This document shows, piece after piece, positions 34,680-42,917 of a DNA stretch of 49,637 nt. The position numbers and the translations under genes are program-made. The notes beneath the pieces were generated by a model. It was not told the origin of the DNA. It saw only the letters and a list, made by a program, of their open reading frames with translations, and searched no databases. This DNA comes from an uncultured Candidatus Melainabacteria bacterium (GTDB lineage Bacteria > Cyanobacteriota > Vampirovibrionia > Gastranaerophilales > Gastranaerophilaceae), in contig CAKVIE010000016.1 in NCBI GenBank assembly GCA_934754505.1, positions 1-49,637 of the forward strand. Reading direction: 5' to 3'. Every line of letters starts with the position of its first letter. Position 1 is the stretch's first letter.

Positions 34680-36054
34680 TAGATTTTATCCATTCTTCAT
34701 TCATTGATATAACTTTTTCGACTGCTCCTTTTTCGGGGCCGCCTATGACTTTTCTCGATTTTACCGATTTTTCGATTTTTATTGCTTCGTATAAATCTTC
34801 TTCAAAAAGTTCGTTTATCTTTTTATATTCCTCTATTTCCATTGTATCCAAAGTCTTTTCTGTTTCAAGACAATATCTTACCGCTTTTCCCGATGCCTCG
34901 TGTGCATCTCTGAAAGGTAAACCTTTTTTGACAAGATAATCTGCAACGTCGGTTGCGTTCAAAAATCCTTCGGCACACGCTTTTAACATTTTATCCTTAT
35001 TAACCGTAATGGTTTCAAGCATTTCAGGTAAAATAGACAAACAAACTTTTATCGTGTCGATTGCATCAAACAGGGGTTCTTTATCTTCTTGCATATCCTT
35101 GTTATAAGCAAGCGGCAAGGATTTCATCGTTGTTAAAATTGCACTTAGCGAGCCGTAAACTCTGCCTGTTTTGCCTCTGATAAGTTCTGCAATATCGGGG
35201 TTTTTCTTTTGCGGCATAAGGCTGCTGCCTGTTGAGTATCCGTCATCTATTTTGATAAATCCGAATTCTCTGCTTGCCCAAAGAATAATTTCCTCGCAAA
35301 ATCTGCTTAAATGCATCATTATTATTGACAAATCCGCTAAAGTTTCGACAACGAAATCTCTGTCTGATACCGCATCAAGGCTGTTTAAACAAATGTCGTC
35401 AAAGCCTAAAATTTCGGCTGTTTTATATCTGTCAATGTTGTGAGGTCCTGTCGCTAAAGCACCTGCTCCGAGGGGTAAAATATTTACCCTTTTATAGCAG
35501 TCTTTTAATCTTTCGAAATCTCTTTTGAACATTTCAACATAAGCACCCAAATGATGTGCAAAAGTTATGGGTTGAGCTCTTTGAAGATGGGTATATCCCG
35601 GCATTATCGTTTCTGTGTGCTTTTTAGCAAGTGACAGCAAAACTTTGATGAGATTTATAATCTCGCCTTGAATGTTTTGTATTTCCTCTTTGGTGTACAT
35701 TCTGACGTCAAGTGCAACCTGATCGTTTCTGCTTCTTGCCGTGTGAAGTTTTTTGCCCACAGCTCCGATTCTATCCGTTAAAAGTTTTTCAACAAAGGTA
35801 TGAATGTCCTCAAAATCACACTCAAAACTAACTTTGCCGCTTTCTATATCGGATAAAATTATCTCTAAATTCTTGCAAATTAATTCGCTTTCTTCTTCCG
35901 TCAAAATTCCTTGTGCCGACAACATACGGGCATGTGCAATACTGCCCGTGATGTCGTGTTTATAAAGCCTTTTGTCAAATCTTAATGAAGAATTGAAATC
36001 ATTTGCCGATTTGTTTAATGCCTTTGAAAATCCTGAACCCCAAAGTTGTTTCAT
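34672..36054 (-). CDS. argH: Argininosuccinate lyase
   Basis: 460 aa, fumarase/aspartase superfamily. The signature loop 'GSSLMPQKKNPD' carries the catalytic Ser; 'TARSRNDQVALDVRMY' and 'TIMPGYTHLQRAQPI' are typical. It splits argininosuccinate to arginine and fumarate. GGAG lies before the ATG; argG ends 17 bp upstream. Confidence 0.97.
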   Translation of the reverse strand: MKQLWGSGFSKALNKSANDFNSSLRFDKRLYKHDITGSIAHARMLSAQGILTEEESELICKNLEIILSDIESGKVSFECDFEDIHTFVEKLLTDRIGAVGKKLHTARSRNDQVALDVRMYTKEEIQNIQGEIINLIKVLLSLAKKHTETIMPGYTHLQRAQPITFAHHLGAYVEMFKRDFERLKDCYKRVNILPLGAGALATGPHNIDRYKTAEILGFDDICLNSLDAVSDRDFVVETLADLSIIMMHLSRFCEEIILWASREFGFIKIDDGYSTGSSLMPQKKNPDIAELIRGKTGRVYGSLSAILTTMKSLPLAYNKDMQEDKEPLFDAIDTIKVCLSILPEMLETITVNKDKMLKACAEGFLNATDVADYLVKKGLPFRDAHEASGKAVRYCLETEKTLDTMEIEEYKKINELFEEDLYEAIKIEKSVKSRKVIGGPEKGAVEKVISMNEEWIKSNE

Positions 36055-36071
36055 GTTCTTTCTCCGTTTGA

Positions 36072-37283
36072 TTATTCTTCGTTGTTCATTTTCTTAACGA
36101 GGGCATTAACCTTTAACGGTAAGCCAAACAAGTTGATGAAGCCTTCTGCATCTTTATGATTGTAAAGTTCGCCTGTTGTAAAACTTGCTAAGCTTTCATT
36201 ATAAAGTGAGTATTTCGATTTTGCTCCTGCAGGAATTACATTGCCTTTGTAAAGTTTGAGTTTTACTGTTCCCGTAACTGTTTGTTGTGTTGAATCAACA
36301 AATGCCGAAAGAGCTTCTCTCAAAGGTGTGTACCATTGACCTGCATATACGGCTTCTGCAAATTTATTTGCTACAATGCTTTTGAAAGATTGAGTTTCTT
36401 TATCAAGGCATAAATATTCAAGTTCTTTATGTGCAGCATACAAAATCGTTCCTCCGGGGGTTTCGTAAACTCCTCTCGATTTCATTCCTACAACTCTGTT
36501 TTCCACCATATCAATTGTGCCGATAGCGTTTCTTCCGCCTATTTCATTAAGTTTTTCAACCATTTCGACAGGAGAAACTGTTTCCCCGTTTAATTTTATG
36601 GGTTCGCCTTTTTCAAATTCTATTTCAACGTATTCCGCTTTGTCAGGTGCATTTTCGGGTGTTACTGACATGTGAAGCAAAGAATTGTATTTCGGCTCTT
36701 GTGAAGGATCTTCAAGCTCCAAGCCCTCATGGCTTATGTGCCAAAGGTTTCTGTCTCTTGAATATGTATCACCTTTTTTCATCGGAACTTCAATTCCTCT
36801 TTTTTCAAGGTATTCAACCTCATCTTCTCTTGATTTGATATCCCAAATTCTCCAAGGTGCAATGATTTTGAGTTCGGGGGCAAGTGCTTTTACCGTAAGC
36901 TCAAATCTTACTTGGTCATTGCCTTTTCCTGTTGCTCCGTGGCAAATTGCAACAGCACCTTCTTTTAATGCTATATCAACAAGTTTTTTTGTAATAATCG
37001 GTCTTGCTATTGACGTTCCGAGAAGATATTTGCCCTCATATACTGCTCCTGCTTTAATCATAGGGAATACGCATTGTTTTACAAAATCGTCTTTGCAATC
37101 TACTAAATAATATTTGCAAGCACCTGTTTTTAATGCCTTTGCTTCAAGTCCGTCAGTTTCTTTGCCTTGTCCGACATCAACACAAACTGCAATTACATCG
37201 TAGTCATAATTTTCTTTTAACCACGGGATAATTACCGTTGTATCAAGTCCGCCCGAGTATGCCAAAACAACTTTTTCTTTCAT
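36072..37283 (-). CDS. argG: Argininosuccinate synthase
   Basis: 403 aa. ATP-pyrophosphatase P-loop 'VLAYSGGLDTTVII', 'CHGATGKGNDQVRFE' and 'GRNAIGTIDMVENR' are conserved. It joins citrulline and aspartate using ATP. AAGGAG precedes the ATG; argF lies 54 bp upstream with no terminator seen between. Confidence 0.97.
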   Translation of the reverse strand: MKEKVVLAYSGGLDTTVIIPWLKENYDYDVIAVCVDVGQGKETDGLEAKALKTGACKYYLVDCKDDFVKQCVFPMIKAGAVYEGKYLLGTSIARPIITKKLVDIALKEGAVAICHGATGKGNDQVRFELTVKALAPELKIIAPWRIWDIKSREDEVEYLEKRGIEVPMKKGDTYSRDRNLWHISHEGLELEDPSQEPKYNSLLHMSVTPENAPDKAEYVEIEFEKGEPIKLNGETVSPVEMVEKLNEIGGRNAIGTIDMVENRVVGMKSRGVYETPGGTILYAAHKELEYLCLDKETQSFKSIVANKFAEAVYAGQWYTPLREALSAFVDSTQQTVTGTVKLKLYKGNVIPAGAKSKYSLYNESLASFTTGELYNHKDAEGFINLFGLPLKVNALVKKMNNEE

Positions 37284-37337
37284 AATTTTCTCCTTTATAA
37301 ACTTCTTAATAATTCTTGTGTAATACGATTTGCTTTT

Positions 37338-38264
37338 TTACATAATTGCTGCCATAACAGCCATTTGAGCATATCGTCGGTTTTCTGCCTGATTAAAAAT
37401 CGCTTCGGAGTAACGTTCAAATGTTTCCGCATCAATTTCTTCGCCTTTATGAGCAGGCAAACAGTGCATTACAATATGATTTTTTGCTGCTTTTTCGGTT
37501 AATTTATCATTGATTTGATAGTTTCTGAAAATAATTCTTCTGATATTTGCTTCAGCTTCCTGTCCCATACTTGTCCAAGTATCCGTATAAATTACGTTTG
37601 CGTCTTTTACTGCATCTTCCGCATTTTCAAAAATTTCAACTTTTGCACCTGTTTTTTCTGCATTTTTTTGTGCAAATTTAACCGCATCGGCAGGTGCTTC
37701 ATAACCTTTCGGTGTTGCAACGGCTATGTTTATTCCGAACATTGAGCAGCCGACCAACAAGCTGTGAAGAACATTGTTTCCGTCACCGATGTATGCAAGT
37801 TTTGTGTTTTTAACATCGCCAAAATATTCTTTCATTGTTAGAATATCCGCCATAATTTGACATGGGTGGGATTTATCCGTCAAGGCATTAATTACGGGAA
37901 CTGATGCCCATTTGGCAAATTTTTCTACATCCTCGTGTGCAAAAGTTCTTATCGTCAATGCATCTACAAATTTTGACATTACTCTTGCCGTATCTTCAAT
38001 GCTTTCTCTTTTCCCCGGGTCAATTTCGGCTTTCGTTATAAATAATGCACTTCCGCCAAGTTTGTTTATCCCTGTTTCAAAGCTCAATCTCGTTCTTAAT
38101 GACGGTTTTTCAAAATACATTAACAAGGTCTTATTCTTGCAAATATCAAGTTGTTCGCCGTTTTTAATTTTTTGTTTTAATTCCGATGCTAATTCAATAA
38201 GCTCGTGTAATTCTTCTGCCTTGAAATCTTCAAGATTGATAAAATCTTTTCCTTTTAAATTCAT
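37338..38264 (-). CDS. argF: Ornithine carbamoyltransferase (first gene of arginine operon)
   Basis: 308 aa. Carbamoyl-phosphate site 'FEKPSLRTRLSFE', 'INALTDKSHPCQIMADI', ornithine-binding 'DTWTSMGQE' and 'MHCLPAHKGEEI'. It makes citrulline. The start at 38264 (MNLKGKDF) has AGGGA about 8 nt upstream; an ATG 25 codons earlier would encode a tail of no known function lying over leader hairpins, so it is rejected. It follows a structured leader of about 195 nt. Confidence 0.96.
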   Translation of the reverse strand: MNLKGKDFINLEDFKAEELHELIELASELKQKIKNGEQLDICKNKTLLMYFEKPSLRTRLSFETGINKLGGSALFITKAEIDPGKRESIEDTARVMSKFVDALTIRTFAHEDVEKFAKWASVPVINALTDKSHPCQIMADILTMKEYFGDVKNTKLAYIGDGNNVLHSLLVGCSMFGINIAVATPKGYEAPADAVKFAQKNAEKTGAKVEIFENAEDAVKDANVIYTDTWTSMGQEAEANIRRIIFRNYQINDKLTEKAAKNHIVMHCLPAHKGEEIDAETFERYSEAIFNQAENRRYAQMAVMAAIM

Positions 38265-38296
38265 TCTGTTTTCCCTGCTCTGTGTTCCAATACAAA

Positions 38297-38321
38297 AATT
38301 TCCCTTTTCGTGCTGAAAGGG
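38297..38321 (-). promoter_or_regulatory. Leader hairpin 3 before argF with U-tract
   Basis: On the minus strand CCCTTT and AAAGGG pair around an 8 nt loop and are followed by AAATTTTT (38297-38301 are the T tract complement). It is terminator-like but weak, and lies 33 nt before the argF start codon. Confidence 0.4.
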
Positions 38322-38337
38322 CTTTAATTTTACCGTC

Positions 38338-38359
38338 AAAAAGTTTCGATTAGCGAAAC
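38338..38359 (-). promoter_or_regulatory. Leader hairpin 2 before argF: candidate attenuator
   Basis: On the minus strand GTTTCG and CGAAAC form a 6 bp stem with a 5 nt loop, followed at once by five T. It fits a small intrinsic terminator inside the untranslated leader. Confidence 0.45.
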
Positions 38360-38377
38360 AAACTACAAATCAATACC

Positions 38378-38397
38378 GCATTCAGCCTACTGAATGC
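38378..38397 (-). promoter_or_regulatory. Leader hairpin 1 before argF
   Basis: GCATTCA and TGAATGC (7 bp, 6 nt loop). An outer ACCG/CGGT pairing can enclose it, but an ACCGCA/TGCGGT pairing would compete with it, so two folds are possible. Confidence 0.45.
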
Positions 38398-38465
38398 TAC
38401 GTCGTGATTGAATTGTAATGATTGCGGTTTTCAAAATTTCTTTCCTTAGTTTTTCTATGTGCTTA

Positions 38466-38494
38466 ATTATACTATATTTTTTTTTAAAATGCAA
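38466..38494 (-). promoter_or_regulatory. Arginine operon promoter
   Basis: Minus strand TTGCAT (38489-38494) and TATAAT (38466-38471) with a 17 bp spacer; the -35 abuts the terminator of the HD-GYP gene. Transcription would start near 38459, leaving a leader of about 195 nt. No ArgR box (TGAAT-N4-ATTCA) was recognised. Confidence 0.65.
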
Positions 38495-38527
38495 ATCGAC
38501 GGCTTTTGTTTAATAAAAACCGTCGAT
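38495..38527 (-). terminator. Terminator of the HD-GYP gene
   Basis: ATCGACGG and CCGTCGAT plus inner A/T pairs form a 12-13 bp stem starting about 20 bp after the HD-GYP stop, followed by a T-rich tail on the minus strand. The plus strand tail is also T-rich. Confidence 0.7.
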
Positions 38528-38547
38528 ATTTGTTTGAATTTTTGTTT

Positions 38548-39684
38548 TTATTGTTCCAAATGCAAAACTTCTGATGCAGTATTAATATATTTTTGCAAGA
38601 AACTTAATTTATTATAATATTCTTCCGGATTATCTTTTGCAGCTTTAATTTCTGCTTCATTTGCAATGAAAATTTCTGCAAGTTCGGGGTCGAATTGTAC
38701 TCCTGAACATCTTTTTATTTCCTGAATTGCAACTTCGTGAGGTAAAGCCTTTCGATACGGTCTTGTTGACGTCATTGCATCATAAGTGTCTGCAAGTGCT
38801 ATAACTCTTGCAAATAAAGGTATTTCAGTTCCTTTAAGTCCGCACGGGTAACCTCTGCCGTCCCATCTTTCGTGGTGAGATTTTAACCAACTTGCAACTG
38901 CACGAAGTTTTTTGACGTTTTGAATCATCTTCGCACCTTGACCTGTGTGGTCTTTCATTATTTCAAATTCTTCGTCGGTTAATTTTGATGTTTTGCATAA
39001 AATGCTCTGTGGAATGCCGATTTTACCGATATCGTGCAATAATCCCGCTGTTTCGATTTCTTCAAGTGCCGAATCCGTTAAACCTAATTTGCTTGCCAAA
39101 ATCAAAGAATACAATGTTACTCGAAGCGAATGACCGTGAGTATAAGGGTCTTTTGCATCTAATGCACAAGAAATTGATTTGATTGTTTTGTAAAATAGCT
39201 CTTTTAAATCTTTCATAATAAGAGTTTTTCTTGTTGCAAGCTCAAATTTTTTCAGCCCGTTTGTAACTGAAACCTTTAATTCTTCAGGGTCAAACGGTTT
39301 TAAAATATATTGATAAAGCTGGCAATCGTTAATCGCCGAAACAATAATATCCGAGTCTTGGTGTCCTGTTAAAAGGATTTTGACAATTTCGGGGTGCGTT
39401 TCGTTGACTTTTTTCAAAAACTCAGTGCCTTCCATAACGGGCATTTTTTGGTCGCTTACTATTAATGAAATTCTGTCGCCTTCTCGTTTTACAACTTCCA
39501 ATCCCTCAACGCCGTTTGAGGCTGTCAAAATGTTGTATGAGCCTCTGAAAGTTCTTTTTAAAAGTTGTAAGTTGTTTATTTCGTCATCAACAATCAAAAT
39601 AGTCGGCTTTACGTCTGCTATATCGTTGCTTATGAACGTATCAATACTGTCTTTTAAAAGATTATCGCTGAGTTCTGAAGTCAT
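38548..39684 (-). CDS. Response regulator with HD-GYP domain
   Basis: 378 aa. Residues about 28-150 are a receiver domain ('LIVDDE', phosphoacceptor Asp in 'LIVSDQKMP', 'LLTGHQ', 'LKPFD'). Residues about 165-345 are an HD-GYP c-di-GMP phosphodiesterase: 'THGHSLRV', 'AGLLHDIGKIGIP', 'SHHERWDGRGYPCGL', 'ALADTYDAMTSTRPYR'. All metal ligands and the GYP loop are present. AAAGGA precedes the ATG. It is monocistronic with its own terminator. The MshEN-containing ATPase at 9 kb is a possible c-di-GMP responder in the same genome. Confidence 0.93.
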   Translation of the reverse strand: MTSELSDNLLKDSIDTFISNDIADVKPTILIVDDEINNLQLLKRTFRGSYNILTASNGVEGLEVVKREGDRISLIVSDQKMPVMEGTEFLKKVNETHPEIVKILLTGHQDSDIIVSAINDCQLYQYILKPFDPEELKVSVTNGLKKFELATRKTLIMKDLKELFYKTIKSISCALDAKDPYTHGHSLRVTLYSLILASKLGLTDSALEEIETAGLLHDIGKIGIPQSILCKTSKLTDEEFEIMKDHTGQGAKMIQNVKKLRAVASWLKSHHERWDGRGYPCGLKGTEIPLFARVIALADTYDAMTSTRPYRKALPHEVAIQEIKRCSGVQFDPELAEIFIANEAEIKAAKDNPEEYYNKLSFLQKYINTASEVLHLEQ

Positions 39685-39791
39685 TGCGTTCCTTTTCTCG
39701 ATTCTTAAATTTTCTTTTTATATTATAGCCTGTATTTATTAAAAAAAACAAGTCCATTTTGCCGATTTACATTCATTTTTTAAATTTTTAC

Positions 39792-39838
39792 AAAAATAAA
39801 AAGTCGGCAGCGAAAGTATGATGGAGAACACCGCCGAC
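39792..39838 (-). terminator. Terminator after the MFS exporter gene
   Basis: On the minus strand GTCGGC and GCCGAC (6-8 bp stem, about 20 nt loop) are followed by TTTTTATTTTTG, 20 bp after the exporter stop. It closes the opine dehydrogenase-exporter operon. Confidence 0.7.
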
Positions 39839-39858
39839 ATATACATGAAATGAGATAT

Positions 39859-41226
39859 TTAGGTTTTTTTATCGACGCATTTTGCCGACAAAATTGTTGT
39901 TAAAATACATATCAAACACCCTGCAATATAGGTTGCAATGTAAGGAACAATAGTGTTTTCGGATTTTACGCTTGAAAATATGAATTCAAAAACAACAACT
40001 CCGAAAAGCATTCCGAATCTTCCTGTCATTCTGTGTAAACCTGCTACAGCACCTTCTTCGTTCTTTTTCGCTTGTAACATCACGAAATTGTTGTTTGATG
40101 TGATGAAGAATGAAAATGACATTCCCAATAAGATGAATAAAATAATTGTGTAATAAATCCCCTCTCCTGCTATATTTTTTATGAAAAATATTATTGATAA
40201 AACCGACATCAATGCAGCTATTGATGAAACTTTTGCAGCTGAAACTTTTGCCGAAATTTTTCCGTAAAACATGCTGAATGTCATATAACTTGCAGAATAT
40301 ATTATGAACATTAATCCTGTTTGAAATTCACTCAAATTCTTTATTTCCGAAAAATAAAACGGCATTATAAAGTTGTTTCCTGCAAGAAATCCGGAAATTA
40401 AAAACATTGCTGAATTTGCATAAGAGAAATATCTGTTTTTGAATAAATCCAATTTAATTAAAGGATTTTGAGTTTTTTTGCAGTTATAAATAAAATATCC
40501 GCTCAAAAATAATGAAACTAAAAGCAATGCAATCATTTTGCCGTTTGCAAAACCTACGGAATTTAACTTGTTTAACCACAAGGTTAATCCTAAAACCGCT
40601 AAAAAGCTTGTTAATGCACCTTTTACATCGAATGTTCCGTCAACTCCGACAGGTTTTTCTTCGTTTAACGACTTGTTTAACAAAATCATTGATATGACTG
40701 CAATACCGACGGGAATATTTATTAAAAATATCCAATGCCAAGACGAAAGCCCTGTTATTAAACCGCTTACAGGCGAACCTAACATAATTCCGAGAGCAGC
40801 TGCTGATGCACTAAATCCGAAACCTGCTCCACGTTGTTCTTTTGGCATGAATTTTGCAATCATGGCTTGCGGCATTGCGTACAAAATTGATGCACCTATC
40901 CCCTGTAATACTCTTGATGCAATTAATTGCGGTAAATTTTGCGATAAGGCACAAAACAAAGAACTTGTCGTAAAAAGTATAAATCCGAATACGAAAAGTT
41001 TTTTAACCCCTGTTATATCAGCAAGTTTGCCGCAAATTAAAAGCAGCGAAACAACCATCAGGTTGTAGGACATTACGACCCAGGAAATATCCGCTTTTGA
41101 AACCGACAAATCTGCTGCAATGGCAGGAATAGACACGTTTATTATATAGGTGTCCAAATTTACCATAAACGAAGCTGCAGCAACGGCGATTATTAACGGT
41201 ATAAATCTTTTATCAATGTTTGACAT
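39859..41226 (-). CDS. MFS exporter, DHA2 (EmrB/QacA)-like
   Basis: 455 aa, about 13-14 hydrophobic segments. 'DTYIINVSIPAIAADL' (motif D1) in the first helix, 'GKLADITGVKKLFVFG' (motif A), and 'GIMLGSPVSGLITGLSSWHWIFLINIPVG' (motif C plus the DHA2 pattern; residues listed in part) mark a drug:H+ antiporter. It starts 1 bp after the opine dehydrogenase stop, so the two are co-translated and share the metal-type operators upstream. Export of the dehydrogenase product is the simplest role (inference); in Staphylococcus an MFS protein exports staphylopine. Confidence 0.9.
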   Translation of the reverse strand: MSNIDKRFIPLIIAVAAASFMVNLDTYIINVSIPAIAADLSVSKADISWVVMSYNLMVVSLLLICGKLADITGVKKLFVFGFILFTTSSLFCALSQNLPQLIASRVLQGIGASILYAMPQAMIAKFMPKEQRGAGFGFSASAAALGIMLGSPVSGLITGLSSWHWIFLINIPVGIAVISMILLNKSLNEEKPVGVDGTFDVKGALTSFLAVLGLTLWLNKLNSVGFANGKMIALLLVSLFLSGYFIYNCKKTQNPLIKLDLFKNRYFSYANSAMFLISGFLAGNNFIMPFYFSEIKNLSEFQTGLMFIIYSASYMTFSMFYGKISAKVSAAKVSSIAALMSVLSIIFFIKNIAGEGIYYTIILFILLGMSFSFFITSNNNFVMLQAKKNEEGAVAGLHRMTGRFGMLFGVVVFEFIFSSVKSENTIVPYIATYIAGCLICILTTILSAKCVDKKT

Positions 41227-41227
41227 T

Positions 41228-42313
41228 TTACACCGCTACCTTTTCAAGATAAACTGCCTGATTTGGCTCAAAGCCTATTTTGTCTGCATTTCTGCCGTCC
41301 AGCCAATAATCAACATCGTTTGACATGCAGGCTAAATTTATTATAGAATCGGCATTTGGTGTCGGAATTCCGAGTTTTTTACCTATTGTTGCTATCGGAA
41401 CCAATGAATATGGTACGTCTTCCGTGATATATCTGTGTTTTAAATCCCCGGGAGCATATTGTATTTTGAATGCTGCAATATTTTTGATTGTGTCGTAAAT
41501 GTTGTCATAATGCAGATTGTACAAGCCGCACATAATTTCTGAAACATTCATTACATTCTTATAAAAATGACTTGCGACTTCACATCTTTCCTTATCGACT
41601 TTTTCGATAATTCTTGCAACACTTGGTGTAATGTCATAGAAAGAATTTTTGTATGAGCCTAATTGTTCAATTCTGCTCATGTTGCATAACGTTGTAATTG
41701 TGTGCAATACCGAACTCGGGTTGCTGAAACTCGTTTGCCATACGTTTTCCGCTTTATAAAACTGCGGATAAATTTCGTTTAAAACTTTTAAAACGTAATC
41801 TGTTTTTTCAGGCTTTACACAGCCAATCATAACACTCGATTTCATACTCTTGATGAGAATGCTCGAATCACCTTTTAATTTTGTTGTGTAAATAAATGAA
41901 CCTGTTTCGCAAACGTAGAAGTCGTTTTCACGACCTTTTGTCTTTAAATAATTGTTAAAATTAACCGCTGAAAAACCCCCGCACGGAAAAACAACTATTT
42001 GTCCTTTTCTTCCGTATTCTGCAATCCATTTTTCATAAACTTCCTGTGCAAAAGCAGGTGTGTTTACGAAAATGATATCCCCTCTGCGAATGGCCTTTAT
42101 TGTGTCTGTTTCAATGAAATCCGTTTCAACAACGACCGGGTTTATGTATTTTTCAAACATTCCCTCAATGATGATTTTGCCTAAATCTTTGAATTTTAAT
42201 AACTTTGAATTATGCGGTGCTGCTGCCGATAAAACGACATCATATCCCGAGTATTTTAAATCCGATGACATTGCAAATCCACCATGCCCGCTGCCTAAAA
42301 CCGTTATTTTCAT
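41228..42313 (-). CDS. Opine (octopine/nopaline-type) dehydrogenase
   Basis: 361 aa, full length. N-terminal Rossmann domain with 'VLGSGHGGFAMSSDL', then the octopine dehydrogenase domain: 'NPSSVLHTITTLCNMSRIE', 'RYITEDVPYSLVPIATIGKKLGIPTP' (parts) and 'GRNADKIGF'. Such enzymes reductively join an amino acid amine to a 2-oxo acid with NAD(P)H. Known roles include opine formation, NAD recycling, and the last step of opine metallophores (CntM). A DtxR regulator upstream, two DtxR-like palindromes at its promoter and a cotranscribed exporter favour a metal-linked role. No nicotianamine-synthase-like gene is in the window. Confidence 0.92.
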   Translation of the reverse strand: MKITVLGSGHGGFAMSSDLKYSGYDVVLSAAAPHNSKLLKFKDLGKIIIEGMFEKYINPVVVETDFIETDTIKAIRRGDIIFVNTPAFAQEVYEKWIAEYGRKGQIVVFPCGGFSAVNFNNYLKTKGRENDFYVCETGSFIYTTKLKGDSSILIKSMKSSVMIGCVKPEKTDYVLKVLNEIYPQFYKAENVWQTSFSNPSSVLHTITTLCNMSRIEQLGSYKNSFYDITPSVARIIEKVDKERCEVASHFYKNVMNVSEIMCGLYNLHYDNIYDTIKNIAAFKIQYAPGDLKHRYITEDVPYSLVPIATIGKKLGIPTPNADSIINLACMSNDVDYWLDGRNADKIGFEPNQAVYLEKVAV

Positions 42314-42382
42314 TTTGAATTTTTGCCTTTCGCTTTCTGTTCTTTATGTTTCTGCCGTTTGCCGTAATGGTTTGCGGTATTG

Positions 42383-42400
42383 TGTTAGGACTGCCTAACA
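42383..42400. promoter_or_regulatory. Operator 1 (DtxR-type palindrome)
   Basis: TGTTAGG-ACTG-CCTAACA, a perfect 7 + 7 bp palindrome. It begins 5 bp downstream of the -10 box, covering the expected transcription start of the opine dehydrogenase gene. It resembles DtxR/IdeR-family sites (TTAGG..CCTAA). Confidence 0.8.
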
Positions 42401-42405
42401 AATTG

Positions 42406-42434
42406 ATTATAAAAAGACCTGATAATTTTTGCAA
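42406..42434 (-). promoter_or_regulatory. Opine dehydrogenase-exporter promoter
   Basis: Minus strand TTGCAA (42429-42434) and TATAAT (42406-42411) with a 17 bp spacer. It is bracketed by operator 2 (just upstream of -35) and operator 1 (over the start site). Confidence 0.75.
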
Positions 42435-42440
42435 GAATTA

Positions 42441-42458
42441 TGTTAGGTGTGCTTAACA
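42441..42458. promoter_or_regulatory. Operator 2 (DtxR-type palindrome)
   Basis: TGTTAGG-TGTG-CTTAACA, the same site with one mismatch, 58 bp centre-to-centre from operator 1 and 6 bp upstream of the -35 box. Confidence 0.75.
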
Positions 42459-42479
42459 AAATTTTACCTGAACGAAAAA

Positions 42480-42863
42480 TTAGAGATTATCAACGAGTTC
42501 TTTTATTTTAGCGAAGGCGTTTTCGGTGATAACGTGTTCGATTTTGCAGGCATTTATTTGAGCTTCTTTGTTTGACAAATTCAAAAATTTTTCAAAAAAT
42601 TTGCATAAAGTTTTATGTTTAAGAAACACTTGTTGAGCGAGTTCAAGTCCTTTTGCAGTGAGGGTTACAGGTTTATATTTTTCGTAATTTAAAAAACCCT
42701 GTTCAGAGAGTTTTTTTAATGCTTCACTGACTGAGGCTCTTGATATTTCTAATCTTTTTGCGATATCCACAGCTTTGAAATTTTTATTGTTGAGGCTTAA
42801 ATCATAAATTGCCTCAAGGTAGTCTTCTTTGCTTGCCGAATGTTTTTCGGATATGTTGCCCAA
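42480..42863 (-). CDS. DtxR/MntR-family metal-dependent repressor
   Basis: 127 aa. N-terminal winged helix ('AVDIAKRLEISRASVSEALKKL') and a dimerisation/metal domain. Candidate metal ligands D14, E17, H83, C106, E109 and H110 line up with the ligand set of the family: D/E as in manganese MntR at the N terminus, but Cys in 'CKIEH' as in iron DtxR/IdeR. The SH3-like C-terminal domain is absent, as in MntR. Start is TTG with AAGGA 8-9 nt upstream. The gene sits directly upstream of, and on the same strand as, the operators and the opine dehydrogenase. Confidence 0.92.
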   Translation of the reverse strand: MGNISEKHSASKEDYLEAIYDLSLNNKNFKAVDIAKRLEISRASVSEALKKLSEQGFLNYEKYKPVTLTAKGLELAQQVFLKHKTLCKFFEKFLNLSNKEAQINACKIEHVITENAFAKIKELVDNL

Positions 42864-42917
42864 ACGAATGTTCCTTTTTTATATACTTAGTTTCTATTTT
42901 AACCTTAAAAAGTTTCT

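Noticed and set aside
38265..38471. T-box or ArgR-box control of argF
   Set aside because: The T-box core (AGGGTGGNACCGCG) is absent, and the only TGAAT/ATTCA words are in the wrong relative order for an ARG box.
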